A stretch of DNA of 64,000 nucleotides from Enterococcus pingfangensis. GTDB taxonomy: Bacteria > Bacillota > Bacilli > Lactobacillales > Enterococcaceae. Below, piece by piece: positions 56,649-64,000 of the stretch (position 1 is its first letter; each line of letters starts with the position of its first letter). The DNA is taken from NCBI RefSeq assembly GCF_005405205.1, contig NZ_BJDP01000007.1, forward strand, positions 62,001 through 126,000, written 5' to 3'. The translations under genes were made by a program, and so were the position numbers. The notes beneath the pieces are model-generated. The model was not told the DNA's origin and did no database searches. It saw only the letters and a list, made by a program, of their open reading frames with translations.

Positions 56649-58763
56649 TTGTACGCCATAGGTGTCCGCAAAAGCATTTAATATGTCTTTTGCGATGGCT
56701 TTATTCGTATCATCATGTTCTTCATCCAAGTTAGGCAGCATCACACTGATTGCTACTTGTGGATTATCATATGGTGCATAAGCTACGATGTTACTGTTGA
56801 TCGTACTTGCCCCATTTTCCGCCACCGTTTCTGCGGTACCTGTTTTGGCTGCCGGATCAATTTTGGCTGAAGCCAAATCGCGCGCAGTTGTATAGGCGTC
56901 GCTGCCGTGAACCGCTTGATAAAATCCTTGCTTGATGATTCCCATCTGATCTTGGGTAATATTCACTTGATTCAATTTTTTCCCGGTAATTTCCGTTTGC
57001 AGATCGCCTAATCCGCCGCTGTCATTGTTGCCGTAAATTCCTTTTACTACATGAGGTGAGATTCTAGTCCCGCCATTAGCGACTGTCGCTGCATATTGAG
57101 CAAGCTGCATTGGAGTATACGTATCATACTGACCAAATGAAAGATCCAACAAGTTCCCGCCGCCAGGTCCGTTTTCTTCGCCAAAATTAGTATTCATGAT
57201 ACCAGTAGCTTCATTTGGTAAATCGATTTCTGTTTTTACACCCATTCCATATTCGGCAAAGGCGTTTCGTAATTTATTATACATTTCTTTGGTGGAAGCA
57301 ATTTCCGGTAAGGTCATATTTTGCTGGTATTCAACGCCCAGCATCCGCAACACGAGCTGCATCATATACGCATTCGAAGACCATTCGAGTGCTTTGACTG
57401 TGTTCAAAGAGATTTGATTTCCTAAAACTTGATTGTAAATCGAGCCTTTTAATGACGTCCCAGATAATTTAATCGGCTGATCGATCAAAACATCATTTCC
57501 ACTGATTGCTCCTGTTTCATAACCTGCGGTAACCGTTCCGCCTTTGACAACAGATCCGGGAACAAACGCGTTTGTGATCGTGCCTAATGTATTTTCTTCC
57601 AATGTCTTACTATTGATATCGTGGGTAAATCCGGTCATTGCATAAACTTCGCCTGTAGTTGGATTCAAGGCCACCGCATAAGCACCCGGCGAATATTTAG
57701 CAACACCGCTGTCTACCAATCCTTGATAGTGAGTTTTCAAAATTTCTTCCACTTTTGTCTGGAAGTCCGAATTGATGGTCATAACAATGTTAGAACCTTT
57801 TTCACCTTTTTTGACTTCTTTTTGTTTTTCAATGTTTCCATCTTGATTCAAAGTAACTTTGTATTCGCCTTTTTTACCTTGAAGTTGTTCTTCATATTGT
57901 TTTTCTAAATAACTTTTACCGACACGGTCATTGCGTGAATAACCTTTTTTCAAATATTCATCGGCATCTTCTGCCGGCAGTCCTTCTTTTTCTGTCGTAA
58001 TCGTTCCTAAAATACTCTTCAATGAACCGTCTAAAGCCGCATTATAGGAGCGATCCCAGTCGGTTCCTGTAGAAACGCCCGGCAGATCAGCCGCGTGTTC
58101 TGCAACTACCGCTAATTCTTCATCGGTCACATCTTCATTTTTTACAAAAACCGTGCTGAGTGCTGAAGCAGCGTTCATCCGCTTGAAGATCGTCGCAACT
58201 TTTAATTGATTGTCATCAAACTGAATCTCACTATCTTTGACTTTATCGACCAGCTTTTGATATTCATCGGTTGTATCTAGATTTTTCTCTTTAAAAGACA
58301 AACGGTCCTCGGCTTCTTTTAAATGATCCTTATCGGCTAACCAATAATCTTTTTTATCACGAGTAGTTAGATCTTCATCCGCAGGTACATCAATCAACGT
58401 ATTGAGTTCCTCAGCTAATTCAAGAATATCTGAAGCTTCCATTGAATTGCCGCGAGTAAAAGTGATTGCCGGGTTAGCAACATTATTAACTAAAGCTGTT
58501 CCGTTAGCGTCATAAATCACACCACGCGGGGCATTTTCTTTTACCGTGATCGTTGTTGATGCCTTCATCTCAGCTTTCATCTTGTCCCCTTCAACGATCT
58601 GAAGATAACCTAATCGAGTGACTAGGATGACGAACAAGCCGAAGATGACAAAAAATAGAAAGTTCAATCTAAATGGGACATGACTTCTATTTTGATTGCG
58701 GCCGCTTTCGTCCGCGAGTCTCAATTTTTCAAAAAGTTTCTTAAATGGATTCGTTAGTTTCAT
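56646..58763 (-). CDS. Class B penicillin-binding protein (PBP2b-like transpeptidase)
   Basis: 705-residue high-molecular-weight class B PBP. Cytosolic N-terminus, one membrane segment (about 33-49), PBP dimerisation region with APRGVIYDANG (about 77-90), and the transpeptidase domain with SVVK (active-site Ser404, Lys407), SSN (462-464) and KTGTAE (from 640). It crosslinks peptidoglycan and is a beta-lactam target. The length and order fit the PBP2b/PbpA elongation type of enterococci rather than FtsI; there is no PASTA repeat. A weak promoter with TACAAT lies upstream. Confidence 0.93.
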   Translation of the reverse strand: MKLTNPFKKLFEKLRLADESGRNQNRSHVPFRLNFLFFVIFGLFVILVTRLGYLQIVEGDKMKAEMKASTTITVKENAPRGVIYDANGTALVNNVANPAITFTRGNSMEASDILELAEELNTLIDVPADEDLTTRDKKDYWLADKDHLKEAEDRLSFKEKNLDTTDEYQKLVDKVKDSEIQFDDNQLKVATIFKRMNAASALSTVFVKNEDVTDEELAVVAEHAADLPGVSTGTDWDRSYNAALDGSLKSILGTITTEKEGLPAEDADEYLKKGYSRNDRVGKSYLEKQYEEQLQGKKGEYKVTLNQDGNIEKQKEVKKGEKGSNIVMTINSDFQTKVEEILKTHYQGLVDSGVAKYSPGAYAVALNPTTGEVYAMTGFTHDINSKTLEENTLGTITNAFVPGSVVKGGTVTAGYETGAISGNDVLIDQPIKLSGTSLKGSIYNQVLGNQISLNTVKALEWSSNAYMMQLVLRMLGVEYQQNMTLPEIASTKEMYNKLRNAFAEYGMGVKTEIDLPNEATGIMNTNFGEENGPGGGNLLDLSFGQYDTYTPMQLAQYAATVANGGTRISPHVVKGIYGNNDSGGLGDLQTEITGKKLNQVNITQDQMGIIKQGFYQAVHGSDAYTTARDLASAKIDPAAKTGTAETVAENGASTINSNIVAYAPYDNPQVAISVMLPNLDEEHDDTNKAIAKDILNAFADTYGVQ

Positions 58764-59088
58764 TCATCTGTTCCTTCCACTTTGACAGTTACTTTTCTTA
58801 TTGTAGCTGAAAAAGTGGTTTTTCAAAAGGATTATTCGTAGTTCCTTTACCATCGTTTAAAAACTTTAATTTTTCTTGCGATAAAAATCTCGGTTGTTTC
58901 ACGGATATGTGATAGATTTTTTAATTGACAATTTTTTCAGCGCTAAATCTGGTTTATTAATTGAGAAAAGCCTCATCTTTCGTGAAACATTCTATTTTTT
59001 ATTTTACTGTGGAAAACTTCGCTGATTCAAAAGACAGGTCTCAGGCATTTTCTTTAAAAAGTTTTCCACAAATCGCTTTATCTTTTGA
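58764..59088. other. Intergenic region with inverted DnaA-box-like sequences
   Basis: About 325 bases between thrS and the PBP gene with no ORF supported. TGTGGAAAAC (59008-59017) and GTTTTCCACA (59061-59070) are perfect inverted repeats 43 bases apart, and each contains TTTTCCACA, one mismatch from the DnaA box TTATCCACA. Towards the PBP gene a -10-like TACAAT appears on the minus strand near 58800-58805. Confidence 0.5.
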
Positions 59089-59089
59089 C

Positions 59090-59124
59090 GATATAAAAAA
59101 ACCGGTGAGTAAACTCACCGGAAA
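59090..59124 (-). terminator. Terminator after thrS
   Basis: CCGGTGAGT and ACTCACCGG form a perfect 9-bp stem with a two-base core loop, followed on the minus strand by TTTTTTT. Confidence 0.92.
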
Positions 59125-59129
59125 TTTTT

Positions 59130-61067
59130 TTAGCTGCGACTCATGTTGTTGATATCTGCTTTGATTGCTTCAATAAACATACTTAAATCTTGTGCTGCTT
59201 GTTCTTCACTACCGTAGCGGCGAACATTGACTGAAGCTTCTTCGACTTCTTTGTCGCCGATTACTAATAGGTAAGGAATTTTTTGTGTTTGAGCTTGGCG
59301 AATCTTATAACCAAGTTTTTCATTGCGGTCATCGACTTCGACACGAACACCTTCACGAACCAAACGATCTTTCACTTCATAAGCATAGTCACCATGATGT
59401 TCTGGTGAGACTGGTAGGATCGCTACTTGCTCTGGTGCCAACCAAGTTGGGAAAGCACCTTTGTATTGTTCGATTAAGTAAGCAGTAAAGCGTTCCATTG
59501 TTGAAACGACACTACGGTGAACAACAACTGGACGATGATCTTTACCATCTTCACCAACATAAGTTAAATCAAAACGTTCAGGCAATAAGAAGTCAAATTG
59601 GATCGTAGATAATGTTTCTTCTGTTCCTAATGCAGTCAACACTTGAACGTCAAGTTTTGGACCATAGAAAGCAGCTTCACCATCAGCTTCAAAGTATTCA
59701 AAGCCAGATTCATCCATTACTTCTTTTAATAGACTTTGCGAAGTTTCCCACATTTGATCGTCATCGAAATATTTTTCAGTGTTTTCTGGATCACGATAGC
59801 TTAGACGGAAACGATAGTCATCAAAACCGAAATCTTTGTATACTTCTAAAATCAAGTCTAATGTACGACGGAATTCCTCTTTGATTTGATCGGGACGAAC
59901 AAAGACATGGGCATCATTCATTGTCATCTCACGAACACGTTGCAAGCCTGATAACGCACCTGATTTTTCATAACGGTGGTCCATCCCAAGTTCGGCGATG
60001 CGGATTGGTAATTCGCGGTATGAATGGATATGATTTTTATAGATCATCATGTGATGCGGGCAGTTCATCGGACGTAAAACTAAGGATTCTTCACCGTCAC
60101 CCATATCCATGATTGGGAACATGTCTTCTTTATAATGATCCCAGTGACCAGAAGTTTTGTATAAACTTGTGTCTGCTAATACCGGAGTATACACATGTTC
60201 ATAACCCATTGAAATTTCTTTGTCCACAATGTAACGTTCGATGACGCGGCGAATCGTTGCACCTTTTGGCAACCAGAAAGGCAGACCTGAACCAACTTCT
60301 TGCGAGATCATGAATAAATCTAATTCTTTTCCTAGTTTACGATGATCGCGTTCTTTAGCTTCTTCACGCATTTTCAAGAAATGATCTAAATCTGCTTGAT
60401 TGAAGAAAGCTGTTCCGTAAACCCGTTGCATCATTTGGTTATCAGAATTTCCGCGCCAGTAAGCTCCGGCAACTGATAATAATTTAACGATTTTGATTTT
60501 TCCTGTTGATGGTACGTGCGGTCCACGACATAAGTCAGTGAATTCACCTTGAGAATACGCTGTGATTACTTCGTCTTCTGGCAGATCAGAGATCAATTCT
60601 ACTTTGTATGGATCATAGCTGAAGAAATCCAAAGCTTCTTGGCGGCTCATCACTTTGCGTTCAATCGGCAGATTTTCTTTGATAATTTTTTTCATTTCTT
60701 GTTCGATTGCTGGGAAATCTTCTTCACTAAGTTGATTTTCTCCGTTATCAGTATCGTAATAGAACCCTGTATCAATCGCTGGCCCTACACCAAAATGCAT
60801 ATTTGGGAATAGACGACGAACTGCTTGTGCCATTAAATGGGCACTTGAATGACGAACAAGCGGCAATGCTTCTTCATCTTTTTCAGTCACGATTTTCAAT
60901 TCCGCATCTTCTTCAATTGCACGATTCAAATCTTCTAACTCGCCGTTTACTACAACAGCTAACGCATTTTTTGCTAATGAATTAGAAATACTTTTTGCGA
61001 TCTCTAAGCCAGTAACACCATTGTCAAACTCTTTTATTGATCCATCTGGAAATGAAATTTTTACCAT
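59130..61067 (-). CDS. thrS: Threonyl-tRNA synthetase
   Basis: 645-residue class II synthetase. TGS domain (1-60, [14 protein letters not shown]), editing domain with the HxxxH of [15 protein letters not shown], catalytic core with [13 protein letters not shown] (zinc Cys) and [19 protein letters not shown], and an anticodon-binding C-terminal domain. Start at 61067 fits the family N-terminus and GGGGGA site; the longer frame runs back into the leader terminator. Controlled by a T-box with a Thr specifier. Confidence 0.98.
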   Translation of the reverse strand: MVKISFPDGSIKEFDNGVTGLEIAKSISNSLAKNALAVVVNGELEDLNRAIEEDAELKIVTEKDEEALPLVRHSSAHLMAQAVRRLFPNMHFGVGPAIDTGFYYDTDNGENQLSEEDFPAIEQEMKKIIKENLPIERKVMSRQEALDFFSYDPYKVELISDLPEDEVITAYSQGEFTDLCRGPHVPSTGKIKIVKLLSVAGAYWRGNSDNQMMQRVYGTAFFNQADLDHFLKMREEAKERDHRKLGKELDLFMISQEVGSGLPFWLPKGATIRRVIERYIVDKEISMGYEHVYTPVLADTSLYKTSGHWDHYKEDMFPIMDMGDGEESLVLRPMNCPHHMMIYKNHIHSYRELPIRIAELGMDHRYEKSGALSGLQRVREMTMNDAHVFVRPDQIKEEFRRTLDLILEVYKDFGFDDYRFRLSYRDPENTEKYFDDDQMWETSQSLLKEVMDESGFEYFEADGEAAFYGPKLDVQVLTALGTEETLSTIQFDFLLPERFDLTYVGEDGKDHRPVVVHRSVVSTMERFTAYLIEQYKGAFPTWLAPEQVAILPVSPEHHGDYAYEVKDRLVREGVRVEVDDRNEKLGYKIRQAQTQKIPYLLVIGDKEVEEASVNVRRYGSEEQAAQDLSMFIEAIKADINNMSRS

Positions 61068-61108
61068 CCTGTAGTTCCCCCTTATGATTTTCGATTGATA
61101 AAAAAAAA

Positions 61109-61347
61109 GTCCTAGTACCGAAAACGGTACTAGGACGAATAAACGTGGTTCCACCTAATCTTTGAGCAGAATTTCTGCTCCTCACAAGCGATAACGGCGC
61201 TGTCCGCTGCTACATTTGTGCAACAGTCTCTGAAAGTGGTCATCCCTTGCGCTTGTCTGGAAAAGTCTCAGCCGTGCTTTTCCTCTCTGATAAACAGCTA
61301 TCAAGTTCAGGTGTCTTTCTTCATCAATCATTTACATTGTCATTATA
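61109..61347 (-). promoter_or_regulatory. T-box riboswitch of thrS (specifier ACC), with -10
   Basis: Minus strand: -10 TATAAT (61342-61347) with a weak TTGCAT -35; stem I region; candidate specifier ACC (Thr) at 61238-61240 in the context ACC-A-CTTTC pairing with GAAAG near 61315; T-box AGGTGGAACCACG at 61144-61156; terminator GTCCTAGTACCG/CGGTACTAGGAC with AAAA loop and eight T at 61109-61136. Same layout as the argS leader. Confidence 0.93.
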
Positions 61348-61383
61348 AACACTTATCGATTTGAAATGCAAGCATAATATTTA

Positions 61384-61560
61384 TTATTTCCATTTTCCGC
61401 CTTGTGCATACTTGCCTTTTTGCATCTCATTGATGATCACATGGATGTTCTCTTTTGGCGCACCAACGTTTTTTGAAATCGCCTCGGTTACCTCTTCGAC
61501 CATCTTTGTTAACTGTTCTTCTGTTCTTCCTTCGACTAATTCAATGTGGACAAATGGCAT
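61384..61560 (-). CDS. 4-oxalocrotonate tautomerase family protein
   Basis: 58-residue tautomerase starting [17 protein letters not shown]; the catalytic Pro is exposed after Met removal. Conserved Arg-containing middle ([22 protein letters not shown]) matches the YwhB/DmpI-like group. Such proteins act on enol-keto substrates, but the in vivo role in Firmicutes is unknown. AGGAG lies nine bases before ATG. Confidence 0.92.
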   Translation of the reverse strand: MPFVHIELVEGRTEEQLTKMVEEVTEAISKNVGAPKENIHVIINEMQKGKYAQGGKWK

Positions 61561-61642
61561 AATAAATCGCTCCTTTATTTTTTTATTTCTATTGCTTTAT
61601 TTTAGCACAAATAGTTCTAAAATGAAGATTCCTTCAGAAAAA

Positions 61643-61816
61643 CTACTTTTCAGACCATAAAATGATTTCATTGGCTGAATAATAAAGCTGCTGCTGACCA
61701 CTAAAACGGATCAAATATTTCTCTTGTTGCTTGTCATAAAAAACGATTACGCCATAAATCCCTTTAAAAGGGCCATTTATTACTGTGACGCTCTCGCCTA
61801 GTTTAAATTGTTCCAT
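61643..61816 (-). CDS. Small KOW-motif-like protein
   Basis: 57 residues: MEQFKLGESVTVINGPFKGIYGVIVFYD..., where GESVTVINGPFKGIYGVI is a KOW-like beta strand pair as in NusG or L24 (V-x-V-I-x-G-P-F-x-G). Acts probably by RNA or protein binding; no function known. Start at 61816 is supported by length of the fold, with GAGGGATGGGA upstream; a start at 61828 is possible. Divergent from the VOC gene. Confidence 0.65.
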   Translation of the reverse strand: MEQFKLGESVTVINGPFKGIYGVIVFYDKQQEKYLIRFSGQQQLYYSANEIILWSEK

Positions 61817-61959
61817 CAAACATCCCATCCCTCTTTCACTTCTTGCCTCAAGCATAAATAGTTCTGATAAAATTGTCAAAGATTGTCTTTGCGATTCAAA
61901 TTAGTATTGTTAGCCCTTTCATCATGGTAAAGTAGACCTATCAGATTGGAGGAAAACGC

Positions 61960-62370
61960 ATGGATATCTATTTGCATTTTACAGATCAAGCAGCAGAAGC
62001 CATTACTTTTTATGAAGATGTCTTTAAGACAAAACCGGCACAGATCATGACGTTTGGCCAAATGCCCCCCGATGATAATAATCCCGTCGATGATTCTATC
62101 AAAGATTTAGTATTGCACGCGAACTTGCAGATCAATGATACGAATGTCATGATCTCTGATAGTCCGGAAAGTTTAGCGTCACCAAGAATTATCGGAAATA
62201 CTGTCGCTTTGGTTTTCAATGCAACAACGGCTGAAGAAGCTTTAGAGATTTTTCAACGTTTAGCGGAAAATGGTACTGTTCTGCTTCCGCTTGAAAAAAC
62301 ATTTTGGGCAGAATTATACGGAATGGTCAAAGATCAATATGACGTAAATTGGTATATCAATTTTTTATAA
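61960..62370 (+). CDS. VOC-fold (PhnB/glyoxalase-like) protein
   Basis: 136 residues with one vicinal-oxygen-chelate module of the PhnB type: ITFYEDVFKTKP, MHxF-like start replaced by IYLHFTD, MISDSPE, and FWAELYGMVKDQYDVNWYINF, the typical C-terminal GxVxDxxGxxW pattern. Metal ligands are not clearly conserved. GGAGGA precedes ATG. Followed after 12 bases by a second, longer VOC gene, so both form an operon. Confidence 0.85.
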   Translation: MDIYLHFTDQAAEAITFYEDVFKTKPAQIMTFGQMPPDDNNPVDDSIKDLVLHANLQINDTNVMISDSPESLASPRIIGNTVALVFNATTAEEALEIFQRLAENGTVLLPLEKTFWAELYGMVKDQYDVNWYINFL

Positions 62371-62382
62371 GGAGGAAATTTT

Positions 62383-63255
62383 ATGGAACAGCAATTTGGT
62401 TGTTGTTTATGGTTTGACGGACAGCTGGCTGAAGCTGCCGCTTTTTATACTTCGACTTTTGAAAATAGCCGAATAAAAGATGAAACTTATTATATTACAG
62501 ATGAACATGGCACAATCGGTGATTTACTGACGATCACATTAGATTTAGCTGGCTGTGAATTTCTCTTACTAAATGGCGGGGATACTTTTAAACCGACTCC
62601 GGCAGTCTCGTATGTTGTTAACTGTGAAAACGAAGAGCAGCTGAATCGTGTTTGGCAAGAATTGAATCAAGCTGGTCAAACATTGATGCCGTTGATGGAT
62701 TATCCAGAACTGGGAAAATACGGTTGGACCAATGACCGCTATGGTTTTTCTTGGCAAGTTCGCTTAGAAGGTACTGCACAAACGATCGTGCCCTGCATCA
62801 TGTTTGCAAATGAAAATTTTGGTCTGGCTCAAGCTGCGATCGATGAATGGATCACCGTATTTGGTGGAAAACAAAATTTTGCGGTCAAAGAAGACGAACA
62901 TCTGCGAGCCGCCGGGTTTCAGTTGCGCGGGCAAGATCTGATCATTATGGACAGCCCAGAAAAACACGCCTTTGATTTTTCTATGGGAAATTCCTTTTAT
63001 TTCTATTTCAACGATCAAGCCGACATCGATCACGTATGGGATGCAATCACTGCTGCTGGAAAAGAATGGCCCTGCGGCTGGATGGAAGATCGCTACGGTG
63101 TCTATTGGCAAACTGTTAATAAACAACTGCTCGCTTGGACTAACGACCCAGATCCAGTAAAAGCGAAACGCGCGACCCAAGAGCTGTATAAAATGAAAAA
63201 AATCAATCTTGCTCAGATCCAACGAGCGCATGATGGAACAATTGAATCCGCTTGA
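62383..63255 (+). CDS. Two-domain VOC protein (3-demethylubiquinone methyltransferase-like fold)
   Basis: 290 residues with two PhnB/3-dmu-9_3-mt modules, about 1-135 (CCLWFDGQLAEAAAFYTSTF ... YGWTNDRYGFSWQV) and about 140-270 (PCIMFANENFGLAQAAIDEWITVF ... CGWMEDRYGVYWQ). The fold name comes from a misnamed Pfam family; it is no methyltransferase. Function unknown. Ribosome site AAGGAGG lies before the ATG. Terminator downstream. Confidence 0.87.
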   Translation: MEQQFGCCLWFDGQLAEAAAFYTSTFENSRIKDETYYITDEHGTIGDLLTITLDLAGCEFLLLNGGDTFKPTPAVSYVVNCENEEQLNRVWQELNQAGQTLMPLMDYPELGKYGWTNDRYGFSWQVRLEGTAQTIVPCIMFANENFGLAQAAIDEWITVFGGKQNFAVKEDEHLRAAGFQLRGQDLIIMDSPEKHAFDFSMGNSFYFYFNDQADIDHVWDAITAAGKEWPCGWMEDRYGVYWQTVNKQLLAWTNDPDPVKAKRATQELYKMKKINLAQIQRAHDGTIESA

Positions 63256-63300
63256 AGTTAATTGCGGGAGTCATTTTTTCAAGTGACACCAGACGCTTAC

Positions 63301-63337
63301 GCTGAAATCCTTCGTTTATCAAGGATTTCGGCTTTTT
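63301..63337 (+). terminator. Terminator after VOC genes
   Basis: GCTGAAATCCTT and AAGGATTTCGGC form a 12-bp stem with one G-T pair and an 8-base loop, followed by TTTTTA. The 210 bases 63338-63548 after it carry no gene. Confidence 0.88.
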
Positions 63338-63548
63338 ATCTATTTGTTCTATTTTAAAAAAAACCAACAACCAAGAATTTTCACTCGAGGTTATTGGCCC
63401 TGTGGTTTAGCAGTATTCACTTCGTAATCGTTATTTTAATCAATCTAGTGTTCTTGCTTAGATTTAATGTAGTAGTAAAAAATTTTTTAGTTCAATACCT
63501 ATCCGTGTTTTATTTTCACATACTGGCAAAATAACTTTCTAATCTATC

Positions 63549-64000
63549 TTAGTCTATTTCAAATCTATCTTTATTTTCTTCTGCAAACTCCTTGAATGAA
63601 GTTAATTTGATACCATAAGTTTTTAATAGATCAATGTCAACATCATAGCCAGAGATATTATTCCACTCCTCACTACGTGCACTTAATATATGCACTCCTT
63701 CTGCTAGCGCATCATCAGAACTAAGTGTAACAATTTTGAAGGCCTTGCCAGTTACTGCTGAAATAGTCGCAGCAATTTCATTATAAGTCAATGATTCAGC
63801 AGCTAACTCGATACTTTTGTGACTGAACTTTTCTGGATTGGCAAAGGCGGCAACAGCAAATTTTGCCACATCAGTCATCGCGATATGATCGATGCGCGTA
63901 TCCGACAATACCACCGTTCTTATTTCTCCCTGCTCGAACAGTGGATACATGAACTTAGCTTTTTCAGTAAAGTTTTCCATCATCGCAGCTGGTTTCAAGA
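63549..64000 (-). CDS. NmrA-like NAD(P)-binding protein, partial (5' end outside window)
   Basis: C-terminal about 150 residues of an NmrA/QOR2-type atypical short-chain dehydrogenase: LKPAAMMENF, DHIAMTDVAKFAVAAFANPEKF and LTYNEIAATISAVTGK. The NAD(P)-binding N-terminus with the Rossmann motif lies beyond base 64000, so the family call rests on the C-terminal half. It would act as a redox sensor or quinone reductase. Stop at 63549. Confidence 0.8.
   Translation of the reverse strand, partial: LKPAAMMENFTEKAKFMYPLFEQGEIRTVVLSDTRIDHIAMTDVAKFAVAAFANPEKFSHKSIELAAESLTYNEIAATISAVTGKAFKIVTLSSDDALAEGVHILSARSEEWNNISGYDVDIDLLKTYGIKLTSFKEFAEENKDRFEID

Noticed and set aside
61068-61154. N-terminal extension of ThrRS
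   Set aside because: It lies across the T-box terminator region; the TGS domain begins at 61067.

Overview
The window is a chromosomal stretch of a low-GC Gram-positive bacterium of the Lactobacillales, most probably an Enterococcus. Pointers are a PolC-type replicase, a phoPR/pstS pair, T-box leaders, a DUF3042 small protein, an Eep-type site-2 protease next to cdsA/uppS without dxr (expected in a mevalonate-pathway organism), and near-universal AGGAGG ribosome binding sites. The species cannot be fixed from the sequence alone. Most of the window is conserved core genome. I see no phage, transposase, CRISPR array, rRNA or tRNA.

Layout. 1-4.9 kb: partial reductase, tag, a large lipoprotein, then DUF523-ylxM-ffh (signal recognition particle). 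4.9-10 kb: phoPR facing pstS across a shared terminator, a phased Pho-box-like repeat upstream of pstS, a small DUF4649-type gene and an aminotransferase. 10.3-13.2 kb: an orphan membrane protein and an ABC exporter/MerR operon with a 19-bp-spacer MerR-type promoter. 13.7-23.8 kb: ribF-truB, an NhaP antiporter pair, and rimP-nusA-rnpM-rplGA-infB-rbfA with a terminator-like hairpin in its leader. 23.9-34.9 kb: polC, eep, cdsA, uppS, frr, pyrH, tsf, rpsB. proS, usually between eep and polC, is missing here.

34.9-38.9 kb is an arginine block: argR with its own ARG-box-like site, argS behind a T-box with a CGC specifier, and an ornithine carbamoyltransferase gene with ARG-box-like sites on its promoter. 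39-41.7 kb: tsaB-rimI-rimI-tsaD (tRNA t6A and ribosomal protein acetylation). 41.9-46.6 kb: galT, DUF3042, a flavoprotein gene broken by two +1 frameshifts, and a Cof phosphatase. 46.8-50.4 kb: rhodanese-like gene, glcK, yqgQ, DUF1697, rhomboid protease and 5-formyl-THF cyclo-ligase. 50.5-54.3 kb: a divergent iron-siderophore uptake system (fhuCBG and fhuD) with a Fur-like box on each promoter. 54.4-64 kb: two envelope proteins, rpmG, gpx, a class B PBP, thrS with a Thr T-box, small proteins, two VOC-fold proteins and a partial NmrA-like gene.

The clearest regulatory signals are the Pho repeats, the MerR promoter, the arginine block, the two T-boxes and the Fur pair. The most unusual lesion is the doubly frameshifted flavoprotein gene. 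I did not find convincing evidence of a wholly new system. The main candidates for follow-up are regulatory architectures and a few uncharacterised proteins.
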